In this document: positions 10,051 to 19,525 of the stretch, piece by piece
Layout of the letters: each line of letters opens with the position of its first letter
How positions within the stretch are numbered: position 1 is the first letter of the stretch
Source: Acidihalobacter aeolianus
Lineage (GTDB): Bacteria; Pseudomonadota; Gammaproteobacteria; DSM-5130; Acidihalobacteraceae
Assembly: GCF_001753165.1 (NCBI RefSeq)
Contig: NZ_CP017448.1
Coordinates: 2,498,462 to 2,562,461, forward strand
DNA length: 64,000 bases
Direction of reading: 5' to 3'
Position numbers and translations under genes: made by a program
Notes under the pieces: generated by a model
Database searches by the model: none
What the model saw: only the letters and a program-made list of their open reading frames with translations
What the model was told of the DNA's origin: nothing

Positions 10051-11433
10051 TCAGATCACCTTCGAATAGCTGCCCGCACCCTGCTGCAGGTAGGCGTCGA
10101 ACACCATGCAGATGTTGCGGATCAACAGCCGCCCGGCCGGCGTCACCGTGATGCCGCCCGAATTCAGGTCGAGGAGGCCGTCGTCGCGCAGATCGGCAAG
10201 GGCCGCAAGCTCGGCGGCGAAATAATCCGCAAACACGATTCCGAATGCCGACTCGATGGCGGCATAGTCGAGCCGGAAGTGGCAGATCAGCGCTGAGATC
10301 ACCGCGCGCCGCAGACGGTCGTCTTCGCTCAGGGCGACCCCGCGAAAGACCGCCAGCCGATCATCGTCCAAACGCGCGAAATACTCCGCCTCGGTGCGCA
10401 CGTTCTGCGCATAGACATCACCCAGCGAGCCGATGGCGGTCACGCCCATGGCCACCAGATCACACTCGGCGTGCGTGGAATAGCCCTGGAAGTTGCGATA
10501 CAGCGTGCCCGCGCGCTGGGCCACCGCGAGTTCGTCGTCCGGCCGCGCGAAGTGGTCCATGCCGATGTAGACGTAGCCGGCCGCGGTCAGCCGGTCGATG
10601 GTGTCCTCGAGAATGGCCAGCTTCTCCGCCGGGCTGGGCAGATCCTCGGCGGCGATCCGCCGCTGCGGCTTGAAGCGCTCGGGCAGGTGCGCGTAGTTGA
10701 ACACCGAAACGCGATCCGGCCCGGCCGCGACGATGCGGTCGACCGTGGCGGCGAAACTCGCCACGCTCTGGAACGGCAGGCCATAGATGAGATCGACGCT
10801 CACCGAGCGGAAACCGGAGGCACGCGCCCGCTCGATTACGCCGAGCGTCTCCGCCTCGCCCTGGATGCGATTGACTGCCCGCTGCACGCGCTCGTCGAAG
10901 TCCTGCACGCCCAGACTCAGACGGTTGAAACCGAGTTCGCCCAGCAGCTCGATGGTGCCTGGGCCCGCCTCACGCGGATCGACTTCGATGGAATACTCGC
11001 CATCCTCGACCAGGGTGAAGTGTTCGCGCGTTGCCCTCATCAGCGCCGTCATCTCCGCGTGCGAGAGGAAGGTCGGGGTGCCGCCGCCCCAGTGCAGCTG
11101 CTCGACCTGTCGGTCCGCGTCGAACAGCTCGGCCTGCAGGGCGATCTCGCGATGCAGGCGCGCGAGGTAGGGTGCGGCGCGCGACCGGTCCTTGGTCACG
11201 ATCTTGTTGCAGGCGCAGTAGTAGCAGACCGTGTTGCAGAACGGCAGATGGAAATACAGCGACAGTGCCCGCCCCTGCGTGTTGCTGCGCGCGGCGGCCG
11301 CGCGATACTCGGTCTCCCCGAAGCCCTCATGGAACTGCACTGCGGTCGGATAGGATGTGTAGCGCGGACCGGCGCGGTCGTAGCGGCGGATCAGCTCGGC
11401 GTCGAAATGGATAGTCTGGGTGTCGTCCTTCAA
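10051..11433 (-). CDS. hemN: Oxygen-independent coproporphyrinogen III oxidase
   Basis: A radical SAM enzyme that decarboxylates coproporphyrinogen III to protoporphyrinogen IX without O2. The N-terminal region has RAGPRYTSYPTA, then the cluster motif FCNTVCYYCACNK (CxxxCxxC) and the HemN C-terminal domain. No ATG is suitably placed; a TTG at 11431..11433 preceded by GGGGAT gives 460 residues, close to E. coli HemN (457). TTG at 11484 and GTG at 11469 are alternatives. It is convergent with rodA, with 10 bases between. An FNR/ANR-like palindrome lies upstream. Confidence 0.93.
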   Translation of the reverse strand: MKDDTQTIHFDAELIRRYDRAGPRYTSYPTAVQFHEGFGETEYRAAAARSNTQGRALSLYFHLPFCNTVCYYCACNKIVTKDRSRAAPYLARLHREIALQAELFDADRQVEQLHWGGGTPTFLSHAEMTALMRATREHFTLVEDGEYSIEVDPREAGPGTIELLGELGFNRLSLGVQDFDERVQRAVNRIQGEAETLGVIERARASGFRSVSVDLIYGLPFQSVASFAATVDRIVAAGPDRVSVFNYAHLPERFKPQRRIAAEDLPSPAEKLAILEDTIDRLTAAGYVYIGMDHFARPDDELAVAQRAGTLYRNFQGYSTHAECDLVAMGVTAIGSLGDVYAQNVRTEAEYFARLDDDRLAVFRGVALSEDDRLRRAVISALICHFRLDYAAIESAFGIVFADYFAAELAALADLRDDGLLDLNSGGITVTPAGRLLIRNICMVFDAYLQQGAGSYSKVI

Positions 11434-11525
11434 CTCGGTATCCCCAATATGATCGGGCGTGACAAGCACGCACCTGCGGGCCAACAGACACTCGTCTCAA
11501 TGTACTGGAAAACCTGGCCCGCACT

Positions 11526-11539
11526 TTGGCCTCGATCAA
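11526..11539 (-). promoter_or_regulatory. Possible FNR/ANR box upstream of hemN
   Basis: The minus strand reads TTGAT-CGAG-GCCAA, 8 of 10 matches to the FNR consensus TTGAT-N4-ATCAA, about 90 bases before the hemN start. hemN is FNR-activated in several proteobacteria. The match is imperfect and untested. Confidence 0.3.
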
Positions 11540-11588
11540 GTTGCGCGTTGAAAGTCAGCAGGGAGCACCCAGTGCCAGACATGCTTTC

Positions 11589-14234
11589 TCAGCCTTCCAG
11601 ACTCTTGCTGACGATCTCGTACACGTCGGGGGACAGATCGTGCCCCTTGAGGCGCTCCAGCTCGGTTCGCATCAATGCCTGACGCTCCGTGTCGAAGCGC
11701 CGCCAGCGGCTGAACACCTTGACCAGGCGCGCGGCGACCTGCGGATTGCGCGCGTCCAGCGCCAGCACCTGATCGGCGGCGAAGCGGTAGCCGCTGCCGT
11801 CGGCGGCATGGAAGCCCGTCGGATTGCCCATCATGAACCCGCCGAGCAGCGCGTACACGCGGTTCGGATTGCCCAGGGAAAACGCCGGATGCGCCAGCAG
11901 CCGCTCGACCTCCGCCAGGGTATCCGGATGCTGCCGCACCGCCTGCAGGCCGAACCACTTGTTCAGTACCAGCGAGTCGTCCTGCCAGCGTTCGTAGAAC
12001 GCCGCCAGTGCGAGACCCCGGGCGGGGTCATCGGTCAGCATCAGCGCGCCGAGCGCGCCCATGGTGTCGGTCATGTTGTCCGCCTCGCGGAACTGCGTCT
12101 CGGCGAGCCTGGCGCCGGCAGGCGAATCCAGCGCGGCCAGGTAGCTCAGCGCGAGATTGCGTAGCGCGCGCCGGCCCGCCTCCTCCGGCGTATAGCGATA
12201 GCCGCCCTCTGGGGTGTGGCCGTGGTAGGCGGCCAGCCATTGCGCTTCCAGTTCCGTGGCCAGCGCCCGGCGCGCATATTCGCGGGCTGCGTGGATCGCA
12301 TCCGGGTCGACGGTCTCGAACTGCTCGGCGAGCCAGGCCTCGCCCGGCAGAACCAGCATGTCGGCGCGCAGGTTCGGTTCTAGCCGAGTATCACTCAGCA
12401 CGGCGGCGAAGGCCTCGACAAAGCCGGCCGGCAATGCCAGCTCTCGTCCGGCGCGCACGTCCTCGACCAGATCGAGCAGCACGGTCAGCGCCAGGCGCTC
12501 GCCCGCATCCCAGCGGTTGAAGGGATCGCCGTCGTGCGCGGCCAGGAAGGCCAGCAGCGTCGGCGTGTAGTCGAACGTCACCCGGACCGGCGCGGAAAAA
12601 CCGCGGTTGAGCGAGGGCACCGGCCGCGCCGGCAGACCGGTGAAGCACAGCGTCTGCTCGGGCTCGGTCAGGCGGAACACGCGGTCGGTCGCGCCGCCGT
12701 CGCCCTCGCCTTCGAGCCGCATCGGCAGGTCGACGCCGTCCGGACCGACCAGCCCCATGCGCAGCGGGATCAGGAACGGCAGTTTCTCGGGCTGTCCGGG
12801 CGTCGGCGGGCAGGACTGACTCAGACGCAGGGTATAGCGCCCGGATTCCGGTTCCCACGTATCCTCAACCGTCACCACCGGCGTGCCCGCCTGGTCGTAC
12901 CAGCGGCGGAACTGTTCGAGGTCGGCGCCGTTGGCGTCGGCCATCGCGGCCAGGAAGTCGTCGGTGGTCACCGCCTGTCCGTCGTGGCGCTCGAAGTACA
13001 GATCCATGCCGCGGCGGAAGCCGTCGCGCCCCAGCAGGGTCTCGTACATGCGCACGACCTCGGCGCCCTTCTCGTACACCGTCACGGTGTAGAAGTTGTT
13101 GATTTCCATATACGACGGCGGGCGCACCGGGTGCGCCATGGGGCTGGCGTCCTCGGCGAACTGGTGCGTGCGCAGGCGGCGCACGTCGGCGATGCGCTTC
13201 ACGGTGCCCGAGGTCATCTCGGCGGTGAAGCTCTGGTCGCGGAACACCGTGAGCCCTTCCTTGAGCGAGAGCTGGAACCAGTCGCGGCAGGTGACGCGGT
13301 TGCCGGTCCAGTTGTGGAAGTATTCGTGGGCGATCACGCCCTCGATGTGCTCATAGTTGTCGTCGGTCGCCGTATCCGGGCGCGCCAGCACGTACTGGGA
13401 ATTGAAAACGTTAAGGCCCTTGTTCTCCATCGCCCCCATGTTGAAGTCATCCACCGCGACGATCATGTAGATGTCGAGGTCGTACTCCAGGCCGAAGCGC
13501 GTCTCATCCCAGCGCATCGCTTTCTTGACCGACTCCATCGCGTGCGCGCACTTGTCGGCGTTGTGCGCCTCGACATAGATGCGCAGCTCCACCTCGCGGC
13601 CCGATGCGGTGATGAAGCGGTCGCTATGACAGGCCAACCGTCCCGCCACCAGCGCGAACAGATACGAGGGTTTGGGAAACGGATCGTGCCAGGTCGCGTA
13701 GTGCCGGCCGTCGTCGAGCCGGCCGGTATCCACAGGATTGCCGTTGGACAGCAGCACGGGATACTCCGTCGCATCCGCCACCACGGTGGTGGTGAACACG
13801 CTGAGCACGTCGGGACGGTCGAGATAATAGGTGATCCGCCGGAAGCCCTCGGCCTCGCACTGCGTGCAGAAATTGCCCGAGGACTTGTACAGCCCCTCCA
13901 GGCGGGTATTTTCCTGCGGCTTGATGCGATTGTCGATCTCCAGCTCGAATGCATCGGGCACGCCGGCCAGGGTCAGCGAATTGGCATCCTGCAGCCATTC
14001 CTGCGCCTGCATCTCGCGGCCGTCGATGCGCACGGCATGCAGTTCCAGGTCCTCGCCGTCCAGCACCAGCGGCGCATCGGCGGAAGCCGTCGCCGGATTG
14101 CGGCGCAGCTGCAGGCGGGCGGTCACCCGGGTGGATTCCTCGCCGAGTTCAAAGCGCAATTCCGTGCGCTCGATCAGAAAATCCGACGGCTGGTAATCCT
14201 TGAGATAGATGGTGCGCGGAGAGGCTTCCTTCAT
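11589..14234 (-). CDS. pepN: Aminopeptidase N
   Basis: An 881-residue M1 metallopeptidase of the E. coli PepN type that removes N-terminal residues from peptides in the cytoplasm. Exopeptidase motif GAMENKGLN and zinc site HEYFHNWTGN (HExxH) are intact, with the downstream Glu in LKEGLTVFRDQ. The start MKEASPRTIYLKDYQPSDF at 14234 matches the family; the reading frame extends 23 codons upstream without similarity. It lies alone between hemN and an ABC transporter, which is transcribed in the same direction 128 bases upstream. Confidence 0.96.
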   Translation of the reverse strand: MKEASPRTIYLKDYQPSDFLIERTELRFELGEESTRVTARLQLRRNPATASADAPLVLDGEDLELHAVRIDGREMQAQEWLQDANSLTLAGVPDAFELEIDNRIKPQENTRLEGLYKSSGNFCTQCEAEGFRRITYYLDRPDVLSVFTTTVVADATEYPVLLSNGNPVDTGRLDDGRHYATWHDPFPKPSYLFALVAGRLACHSDRFITASGREVELRIYVEAHNADKCAHAMESVKKAMRWDETRFGLEYDLDIYMIVAVDDFNMGAMENKGLNVFNSQYVLARPDTATDDNYEHIEGVIAHEYFHNWTGNRVTCRDWFQLSLKEGLTVFRDQSFTAEMTSGTVKRIADVRRLRTHQFAEDASPMAHPVRPPSYMEINNFYTVTVYEKGAEVVRMYETLLGRDGFRRGMDLYFERHDGQAVTTDDFLAAMADANGADLEQFRRWYDQAGTPVVTVEDTWEPESGRYTLRLSQSCPPTPGQPEKLPFLIPLRMGLVGPDGVDLPMRLEGEGDGGATDRVFRLTEPEQTLCFTGLPARPVPSLNRGFSAPVRVTFDYTPTLLAFLAAHDGDPFNRWDAGERLALTVLLDLVEDVRAGRELALPAGFVEAFAAVLSDTRLEPNLRADMLVLPGEAWLAEQFETVDPDAIHAAREYARRALATELEAQWLAAYHGHTPEGGYRYTPEEAGRRALRNLALSYLAALDSPAGARLAETQFREADNMTDTMGALGALMLTDDPARGLALAAFYERWQDDSLVLNKWFGLQAVRQHPDTLAEVERLLAHPAFSLGNPNRVYALLGGFMMGNPTGFHAADGSGYRFAADQVLALDARNPQVAARLVKVFSRWRRFDTERQALMRTELERLKGHDLSPDVYEIVSKSLEG

Positions 14235-14362
14235 GCCGATGTGTCCTTTTCTGGTAGGTCGGTGCACGCGCGATAGGGGATATTGACTCGGATTTCGCGG
14301 CACTCACGGTTAATTCGCTTTCGATGGGCGTGTTCAGCCCGTTCCGTACAAGTCATGGGGGC

Positions 14363-15784
14363 TCAACCGGCCGACGACTCGAAGCCCAGCGGCCGGTCGA
14401 TGAACATCTGACGCGAGGCTTGCCAGACGGCGAGCCCCAGACTCCACCCGACCCCCAGGACCACCAGGCTGCCGGTGATCGTGCCGAGGGCGTGGAGCGC
14501 CAGATAGGCACCGTTGTACGCCGCCGCTGCGATCAAGAGCGTAACAATGCGGATAACGATGTTCGCGATTCTATTGGCGGTCTGGACGATGAACAAGCCG
14601 AGCACCAGCAGCGCGGTGGGAGGCAGCACGAGCACATCGATCAGCAGGGTATGCCACAACGCCTGCGGATGGATCGCCAGCGTGACCACTGCGGTCAGCA
14701 GCGTGGCCAGGACGATGTGCCCCGGCAGGGTGTTCAGAAAGCAGTCCACCAGCAGCTCATTGAAGTCCCTGACCGTGTGCGGCGCAAGATCGAAATAAAG
14801 CTCCACCAGGCTGGGTCTGAGCTGGGCCAGCCCAAAGCCTACGTTGACGGGCGTCAGCAGCATGATGGCCACATATGTATTCAGCAAGCGCGCATGGATG
14901 TGCTGAACGCTGAAATGTGCGGATGAAAAATTCATGAGCATCAACGGACCCACCGCTAATGCCAGCCACACCAGCGAGACCAGCCAGCCACGTGGCTGAT
15001 CGTAGGGAAACAGCAAGACGCTCGTCAGCTTGCGTTGCCGGCCCGGCGTGGGCTTGCTCCGATAACGCAGCGCATGGCGGCGCAGACGCCCTTCGTTGCC
15101 GGCGGCACCCCATGCCTGCAATGCGCGCAGCCGGCGCGCCAGTGGCGTGCCGGCTGCGCGCGCTTGGCTGCCCTGAAACCTCGCCTGAGGGGCGAACGGG
15201 GCTTCGGGCGAGGCCGTGTCGCCCAGAGAGAACAGACGGCGCACGTAGAACAACAGGATGACGGCGGCCAACAGCAGCGGTAGCGAAGGCAGCCAGACAC
15301 TGTGGGCAATCGCATGTTTCAAGGTGATGCGCACTGGCGCGGGCAGAACATTGGAAATCACGATCAGCAGCAGAGGGAGATATCCGGCCAACGATGGGCC
15401 GGATGTGACCAGCAGCATATAGGCAATGGCCAGGCCTCCGCCGCCTATCGCCCACCAACCCGCCAGTCCGCCCAAGCCGAACGCCACCAGAGCCGACGGC
15501 AGGAGCCATAAGACCACGCCCCAGAGCACGCCTGCCGTCGCTATCACACGGCGAAAATCGGGTAACAGCAGGGATTCCGGCTGCACGACGAGTCGCAGCG
15601 CGTAGCCGACCAATAGCCAGGAGAACAGCGCCGTGATGGCCGATAGGGTCAGCATCAGCTTGCTCCAGTAACCCGGCAGCAACGCATCGAGCAACAGCGG
15701 CAACACCAGCAGGGCAAGGATCGCCGAGCCCGCCCACGGCATTGTCACCACCGGCAGCCATGCCACCCGTAGGACGGCCTTCAT
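14363..15784 (-). CDS. ABC-2 type transporter membrane protein
   Basis: A 473-residue integral membrane protein with about eleven hydrophobic segments and a soluble, Arg-rich loop near the middle (about residues 205-250). It overlaps the start of the upstream ATPase gene stop by four bases (ATGA at 15781..15784), so the two form one exporter. No substrate can be read from the sequence. It resembles multi-span permeases of the ABC-2 group more than FtsX-type proteins. Confidence 0.75.
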   Translation of the reverse strand: MKAVLRVAWLPVVTMPWAGSAILALLVLPLLLDALLPGYWSKLMLTLSAITALFSWLLVGYALRLVVQPESLLLPDFRRVIATAGVLWGVVLWLLPSALVAFGLGGLAGWWAIGGGGLAIAYMLLVTSGPSLAGYLPLLLIVISNVLPAPVRITLKHAIAHSVWLPSLPLLLAAVILLFYVRRLFSLGDTASPEAPFAPQARFQGSQARAAGTPLARRLRALQAWGAAGNEGRLRRHALRYRSKPTPGRQRKLTSVLLFPYDQPRGWLVSLVWLALAVGPLMLMNFSSAHFSVQHIHARLLNTYVAIMLLTPVNVGFGLAQLRPSLVELYFDLAPHTVRDFNELLVDCFLNTLPGHIVLATLLTAVVTLAIHPQALWHTLLIDVLVLPPTALLVLGLFIVQTANRIANIVIRIVTLLIAAAAYNGAYLALHALGTITGSLVVLGVGWSLGLAVWQASRQMFIDRPLGFESSAG

Positions 15785-16716
15785 GCCATCTCCACGAACA
15801 GGTCCTCAAGACTCAGCGTGGTGAAGGAAAGCTGCGCCTGTTCGCGTTTGGCCAAGGCCTGCAGGGAGGTCAAGGTTTCGGGATCGCCGGCGTCGACGAC
15901 GTAACAGGCGGCGCCACTGTCGACCCGCGCCGCCAGCACGCCTGGGACCTGAGGCGGCTCGACGTACGCGGTGCCAGCATCGGCCCGCAGGACAGCCTTC
16001 TGGATCTGCTCGCGTACGGCCTGTACCGGCCGGGTAAAGGCGATGGCGCCGTCGCGCAGCAGCGCGATGTCCGCATCGATGCGCTCGAGATCGGTGGTGA
16101 TATGGGTGGAAAACACCACCGTGCGACCGGTGCCTTGGATCAGCGGCATCAGCGTGGCGAGAAAATCGCGCCGGGCCTTGGGATCGAGACTGGCCACCGG
16201 TTCGTCCAGGAGGATCAAATCGGGTCCCGGCGCCAGGGCGCGGATGATGGCGAGCATCTGGCGCTGGCCCTGGGAGAGGGTCGAAATACGCTTGCGCGTG
16301 TCGATCGACCATTCCTCAAGCAGGCGTGCGCATAGCGCCGCATCCCAGCTGCGATAGAAGGCGGAGGTGAAATCGAGAAAGGCGGCGACCTTCATCCAGG
16401 GGAACAGATCGAAGGTCTGCGGGACGTAGCCGATGCGGTGCAGACGCTCCCCACGCGGTTCGTCCATCGGCTCGCCCAGAATCTCGACCGTGCCGCCGTT
16501 GATCGGCATCAGGCCGAGCATGCAGCGCAGTAGCGTGGTCTTGCCGGCGCCGTTGCGTCCCAGCAGGCCGATCGTGCGCCCCCGGGGAATCGACCAGTCG
16601 AGCCCCTGCAGCACATCCTGCCCGTCGAAACGCTTGCGCAGGCCGCGTATCTCCACCGCGTGCGGCCCGTCTTCGACGCGCATTTCGCCAGGCGCACGGC
16701 CCCCACTCGCAGACAT
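15781..16716 (-). CDS. ABC transporter ATP-binding protein
   Basis: A 311-residue ATPase: Walker A LGRNGAGKTTLLRCMLG near residue 55, signature LSQGQRQM, Walker B LILLDEPVASLD, and the switch His in FSTHITTDL. The C-terminal 90 residues form a small extra domain seen in ABC-2 drug or lipid exporters. It is cotranscribed with the overlapping permease. The gene starts 228 bases from divergent tatD. Confidence 0.88.
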   Translation of the reverse strand: MSASGGRAPGEMRVEDGPHAVEIRGLRKRFDGQDVLQGLDWSIPRGRTIGLLGRNGAGKTTLLRCMLGLMPINGGTVEILGEPMDEPRGERLHRIGYVPQTFDLFPWMKVAAFLDFTSAFYRSWDAALCARLLEEWSIDTRKRISTLSQGQRQMLAIIRALAPGPDLILLDEPVASLDPKARRDFLATLMPLIQGTGRTVVFSTHITTDLERIDADIALLRDGAIAFTRPVQAVREQIQKAVLRADAGTAYVEPPQVPGVLAARVDSGAACYVVDAGDPETLTSLQALAKREQAQLSFTTLSLEDLFVEMA

Positions 16717-16944
16717 GCCGTCTCCCCGAAATCAGCCCCATGGAACCGCCGTTCCCGGGCGCAACGTACCGGGCCAGACCCCGGTTTTTCAGTAGATCGA
16801 TAGATACTCATCCGGTTTGACTGAGCGCATGGAAATAGTTCCCCATGCGCAGCCGACCAGTTCCTCGGTCTTGCGCAGGCCATCATCGAAGCGTTGCCCA
16901 TCGGGGTTTTGTTATAGTCCCCGCCGTTCACGGAGAGGGCCTCG

Positions 16945-17736
16945 ATGGAATTGGTCGACATCTGCTTCAACTTCGCCCACAGCGGTTTCCGCGCGGACGA
17001 ACATGCCGTACTCAAGCGCGCGCTGGAGGTCGGCGTCGCGCAACTGCTGTGCACCGGCTCGGACCTCGAGGACAGCCTCGCCAGCGTGACCCTGGCCGAG
17101 CGCTACCCGGAGCATCTCTACGCCACCGTGGGCGTACACCCGCACCGCGCGGTGACCTGGGACGACGCCACCGCCGGCACGCTGCGCGAACTCGCCCTGG
17201 CCCACCCCAAGATACGCGCGATCGGCGAAACCGGGCTCGACTTCAATCGCGACTATGCGCCTCGCGACGTGCAGGAACGCGCCTTCGAGGCGCAGCTCGA
17301 ACTCGCGGCCGAACTCGGCTTGCCCGCTTTCCTGCACGAGCGCGAAGCGCATGCGCATTTCATCGCCATCCTGCGCCGCCACCGCGAGCGCCTGAGCCGC
17401 GCGGTCGTGCACTGCTTCACCGGGACGCGCGAGGAACTCGACGCCTATCTCGACCTCGACCTGCACATCGGCATCACCGGCTGGATCTGCGACGAACGCC
17501 GCGGCCACCACCTGCGCGAATTCATCGGCCGCATACCGCCCGACCGCCTGATGATCGAGACCGATGCGCCCTATCTGCTACCGCGCGACATGCATCCCAA
17601 GCCACACTCGCGGCGCAACGAACCGGCCTACCTGCCCCACGTGCTGGCGGCGGTCGCCGCCGCCGTCGGGCGACCGCCCGAACAGGTCGCCAGCGAGACC
17701 ACCGCCACCGCGCGGGCCTTCTACGCACTTTCCTGA
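16945..17736 (+). CDS. tatD: 3'-5' ssDNA/RNA exonuclease TatD
   Basis: A 263-residue metal-dependent hydrolase of the TatD family. It matches E. coli TatD through the whole length: GVHPH, GETGLDFNRDY, HCFTGTREE, GITGWICDERRG and ETDAPYLLPRD. These supply His, Glu and Asp metal ligands. Like E. coli TatD, the N-terminal motif is DICFN, not the DxHxH of YcfH proteins. An upstream GAGAGG serves as ribosome site. Unlike E. coli, no tatABC precedes it. Confidence 0.93.
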   Translation: MELVDICFNFAHSGFRADEHAVLKRALEVGVAQLLCTGSDLEDSLASVTLAERYPEHLYATVGVHPHRAVTWDDATAGTLRELALAHPKIRAIGETGLDFNRDYAPRDVQERAFEAQLELAAELGLPAFLHEREAHAHFIAILRRHRERLSRAVVHCFTGTREELDAYLDLDLHIGITGWICDERRGHHLREFIGRIPPDRLMIETDAPYLLPRDMHPKPHSRRNEPAYLPHVLAAVAAAVGRPPEQVASETTATARAFYALS

Positions 17737-17821
17737 ATTCGGTTCCCGGGCTTAGGATCGGGCATATTCCTGACGCCCACGCGTCGCGTTATGCTAGCCA
17801 TATACAACTGAGGAATCCGCC

Positions 17822-18136
17822 ATGTCACGCCAGCAACTGATCGAACGCAAACTGACCGACGTCCTCGAACCGGAATTCATCGAGGTCATCAATGAAAGCA
17901 GCAATCACAACGTGCCGCCCGGCTCCGAATCCCACTTCAAGGTGACCGTGGTCAGCGCCGCCTTCGACGGCGAGCGGCTGATTCAGCGCCATCGCAGGGT
18001 GAATCAGATTCTGGCCGAGGAATTCGCCGACGGGCTGCATGCCCTCGCACTGCATACCTTGAGCCCGGACGAATGGTTCGAGCGCGCCGGGCACGTGCCT
18101 GAGTCGCCTCTCTGCATGGGTGGCAGCAAAGGCTGA
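17822..18136 (+). CDS. bolA: BolA family protein
   Basis: A 104-residue BolA-like protein. BolA partners monothiol glutaredoxins in Fe-S handling and affects morphology and biofilm. The class II KH-like fold is visible as ESSNHNVPPGSESHFKVTVV followed by RHRRVNQILAEEF and LHALALHTLSPDEW. The usual invariant His is in the last segment. The next small gene starts two bases after the stop, so the two are probably cotranscribed. Confidence 0.9.
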   Translation: MSRQQLIERKLTDVLEPEFIEVINESSNHNVPPGSESHFKVTVVSAAFDGERLIQRHRRVNQILAEEFADGLHALALHTLSPDEWFERAGHVPESPLCMGGSKG

Positions 18137-18138
18137 AT

Positions 18139-18324
18139 ATGGGCGACGTCGTCCCGTTCCGCCGTCCGAGCGCCTCGGAAAAACACCGCGGCAACACGCT
18201 GTGCCGCCGCGGCTTCCATAAATGGGTGGTGGAGAAGGACAAGCGGTTCGACGTGAAGCAGGGGCGCCTCGTCACCGTCTACCGCTGCGCCCGCTGCGGC
18301 AAGGACCGCATCGAGGCACATTGA
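18139..18324 (+). CDS. Small putative zinc-ribbon protein
   Basis: A 61-residue basic protein starting MGDVVPFRRPSASEK. It has two potential metal ligand pairs, C22 and H27 in CRRGFHKW and the pair CARCG near the C-terminus, an arrangement seen in small zinc-ribbon proteins. It begins two bases after bolA, suggesting cotranslation. I do not recognise a named family with confidence; function is unknown. Confidence 0.7.
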   Translation: MGDVVPFRRPSASEKHRGNTLCRRGFHKWVVEKDKRFDVKQGRLVTVYRCARCGKDRIEAH

Positions 18325-18342
18325 GCGCTCGGCCGCCAGGCG

Positions 18343-19491
18343 TCAGCCCAGCCCGCCGGCGCCGGCGCCGGCGAAGAATTCCGCCATGACCGGGGCAAAG
18401 CGCGCCTCGTCGATCAGGAAGGCGTCGTGTCCCTGGGGCGATTCCAGCGCTGCATAACTCACTTGCGCACCGGCCGCTTGCAGGCCCTCCGCAAGCGCAC
18501 GCTGCTGCGATTCGGGAAACAGCGTGTCGCTGTGCACCCCGATCACCAGCGCCCGCAGCGCTCCGAGCCGGGACAGGGCTCGCTGCAGATCGCCTGCCCC
18601 GTGTTCGGCCGCATCGAAATCGTCCATCGCTCGCGACAGCGAGAGGTACGCGTTGGCATCGAAGCTGTGCGCGAACTTTGCCGCATTGTGCTCAAGGTAG
18701 GATTCGACCTCGAAGCGCCCCGCCGCATCGGCCCGCGTCGCACGCCGGTGTCCGAAGCGCTGCTCCCATTCCTGCGGCGAGCGATAGCATGAGATGCCCA
18801 ACTTGCGCGCCAGCAGCATGCCGGAAACCGGTCCCGGCGCCTGATAACGCCCGTCCGCCCACGCCGGGTCGGCGCAGACGATCTCGCGCTGCAGGGATCG
18901 CATCGCAATGGCATGCGCCGTGGGGTGGGCAGCGGAACTGACCAGGACCAGGCGGTCGAGCAGCTCCGGGGTCTGCAGTGCCAAGGCCAGCGCCGTCATT
19001 CCCCCGAGCGAGGCACCGACCACGGCCGACAGGCGTCTCAGGCCCAACGCCCGCGCCAGCTCCCGGCCGGCGGCGGCGATGTCTTCCACCGACAGCCGCG
19101 GAAAGTCGGGCCCGTAGGCCATGCCCGTGATGGGATTCATCGAGGTCGGGCCGCTACTACCGTAGCAGCTCCCCAGCGAATTGACGCAGACGACGTAATA
19201 GCGCCCGGTGTCCAACGGCTTGCCCGGGCCGATCATGAACTCCCACCAGCCGGGCTGCGGATCGCAGGCCGACGAGGCGGCATGCGCGTTCGCCGACAGA
19301 CCGGTGAAAATCAGGATCGCGTTGTCCCGCGCGGCGTTCAGGGTGCCCCAGGTCTCGTAGGCAATATCGAGAGCAGGCAGTTCGCCGCCGCAGCGAAAAT
19401 GGAACGGTCGCGCCAGCGACATGATCCGCGTTCCGCGCGGCAGTGCCGGACCGGTCGGGGGAAGCGATTGAGCAGCAACGGTGCTTGGCAC
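18343..19491 (-). CDS. metX: MetX-family acyltransferase, serine O-succinyltransferase-like
   Basis: A 382-residue alpha/beta hydrolase of the MetX family. The nucleophile Ser is in GASLGGM, with Asp and His of the triad in HSDTLFP and PQGHDAF. The family acylates homoserine (methionine pathway) or serine (cysteine pathway). Here NSLGSCYGSSGP and MRSLQREIVCADP resemble the Xanthomonas enzyme that succinylates serine more than Pseudomonas MetX (NNLGGCNGSSGP). A cysteine-pathway role is therefore likely, but inferred. The start is a GTG with AGGA upstream. It lies 34 bases downstream of the GH100 gene. Confidence 0.85.
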   Translation of the reverse strand: MPSTVAAQSLPPTGPALPRGTRIMSLARPFHFRCGGELPALDIAYETWGTLNAARDNAILIFTGLSANAHAASSACDPQPGWWEFMIGPGKPLDTGRYYVVCVNSLGSCYGSSGPTSMNPITGMAYGPDFPRLSVEDIAAAGRELARALGLRRLSAVVGASLGGMTALALALQTPELLDRLVLVSSAAHPTAHAIAMRSLQREIVCADPAWADGRYQAPGPVSGMLLARKLGISCYRSPQEWEQRFGHRRATRADAAGRFEVESYLEHNAAKFAHSFDANAYLSLSRAMDDFDAAEHGAGDLQRALSRLGALRALVIGVHSDTLFPESQQRALAEGLQAAGAQVSYAALESPQGHDAFLIDEARFAPVMAEFFAGAGAGGLG

Positions 19492-19525
19492 GATGCGCGT
19501 CCTTTTTCCCTAGTGTGATGGTCAA

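Noticed and set aside
12534-14276. Open frame of 580 codons antisense to pepN
   Set aside because: pepN is unambiguous on the other strand, and this translation has no domain.
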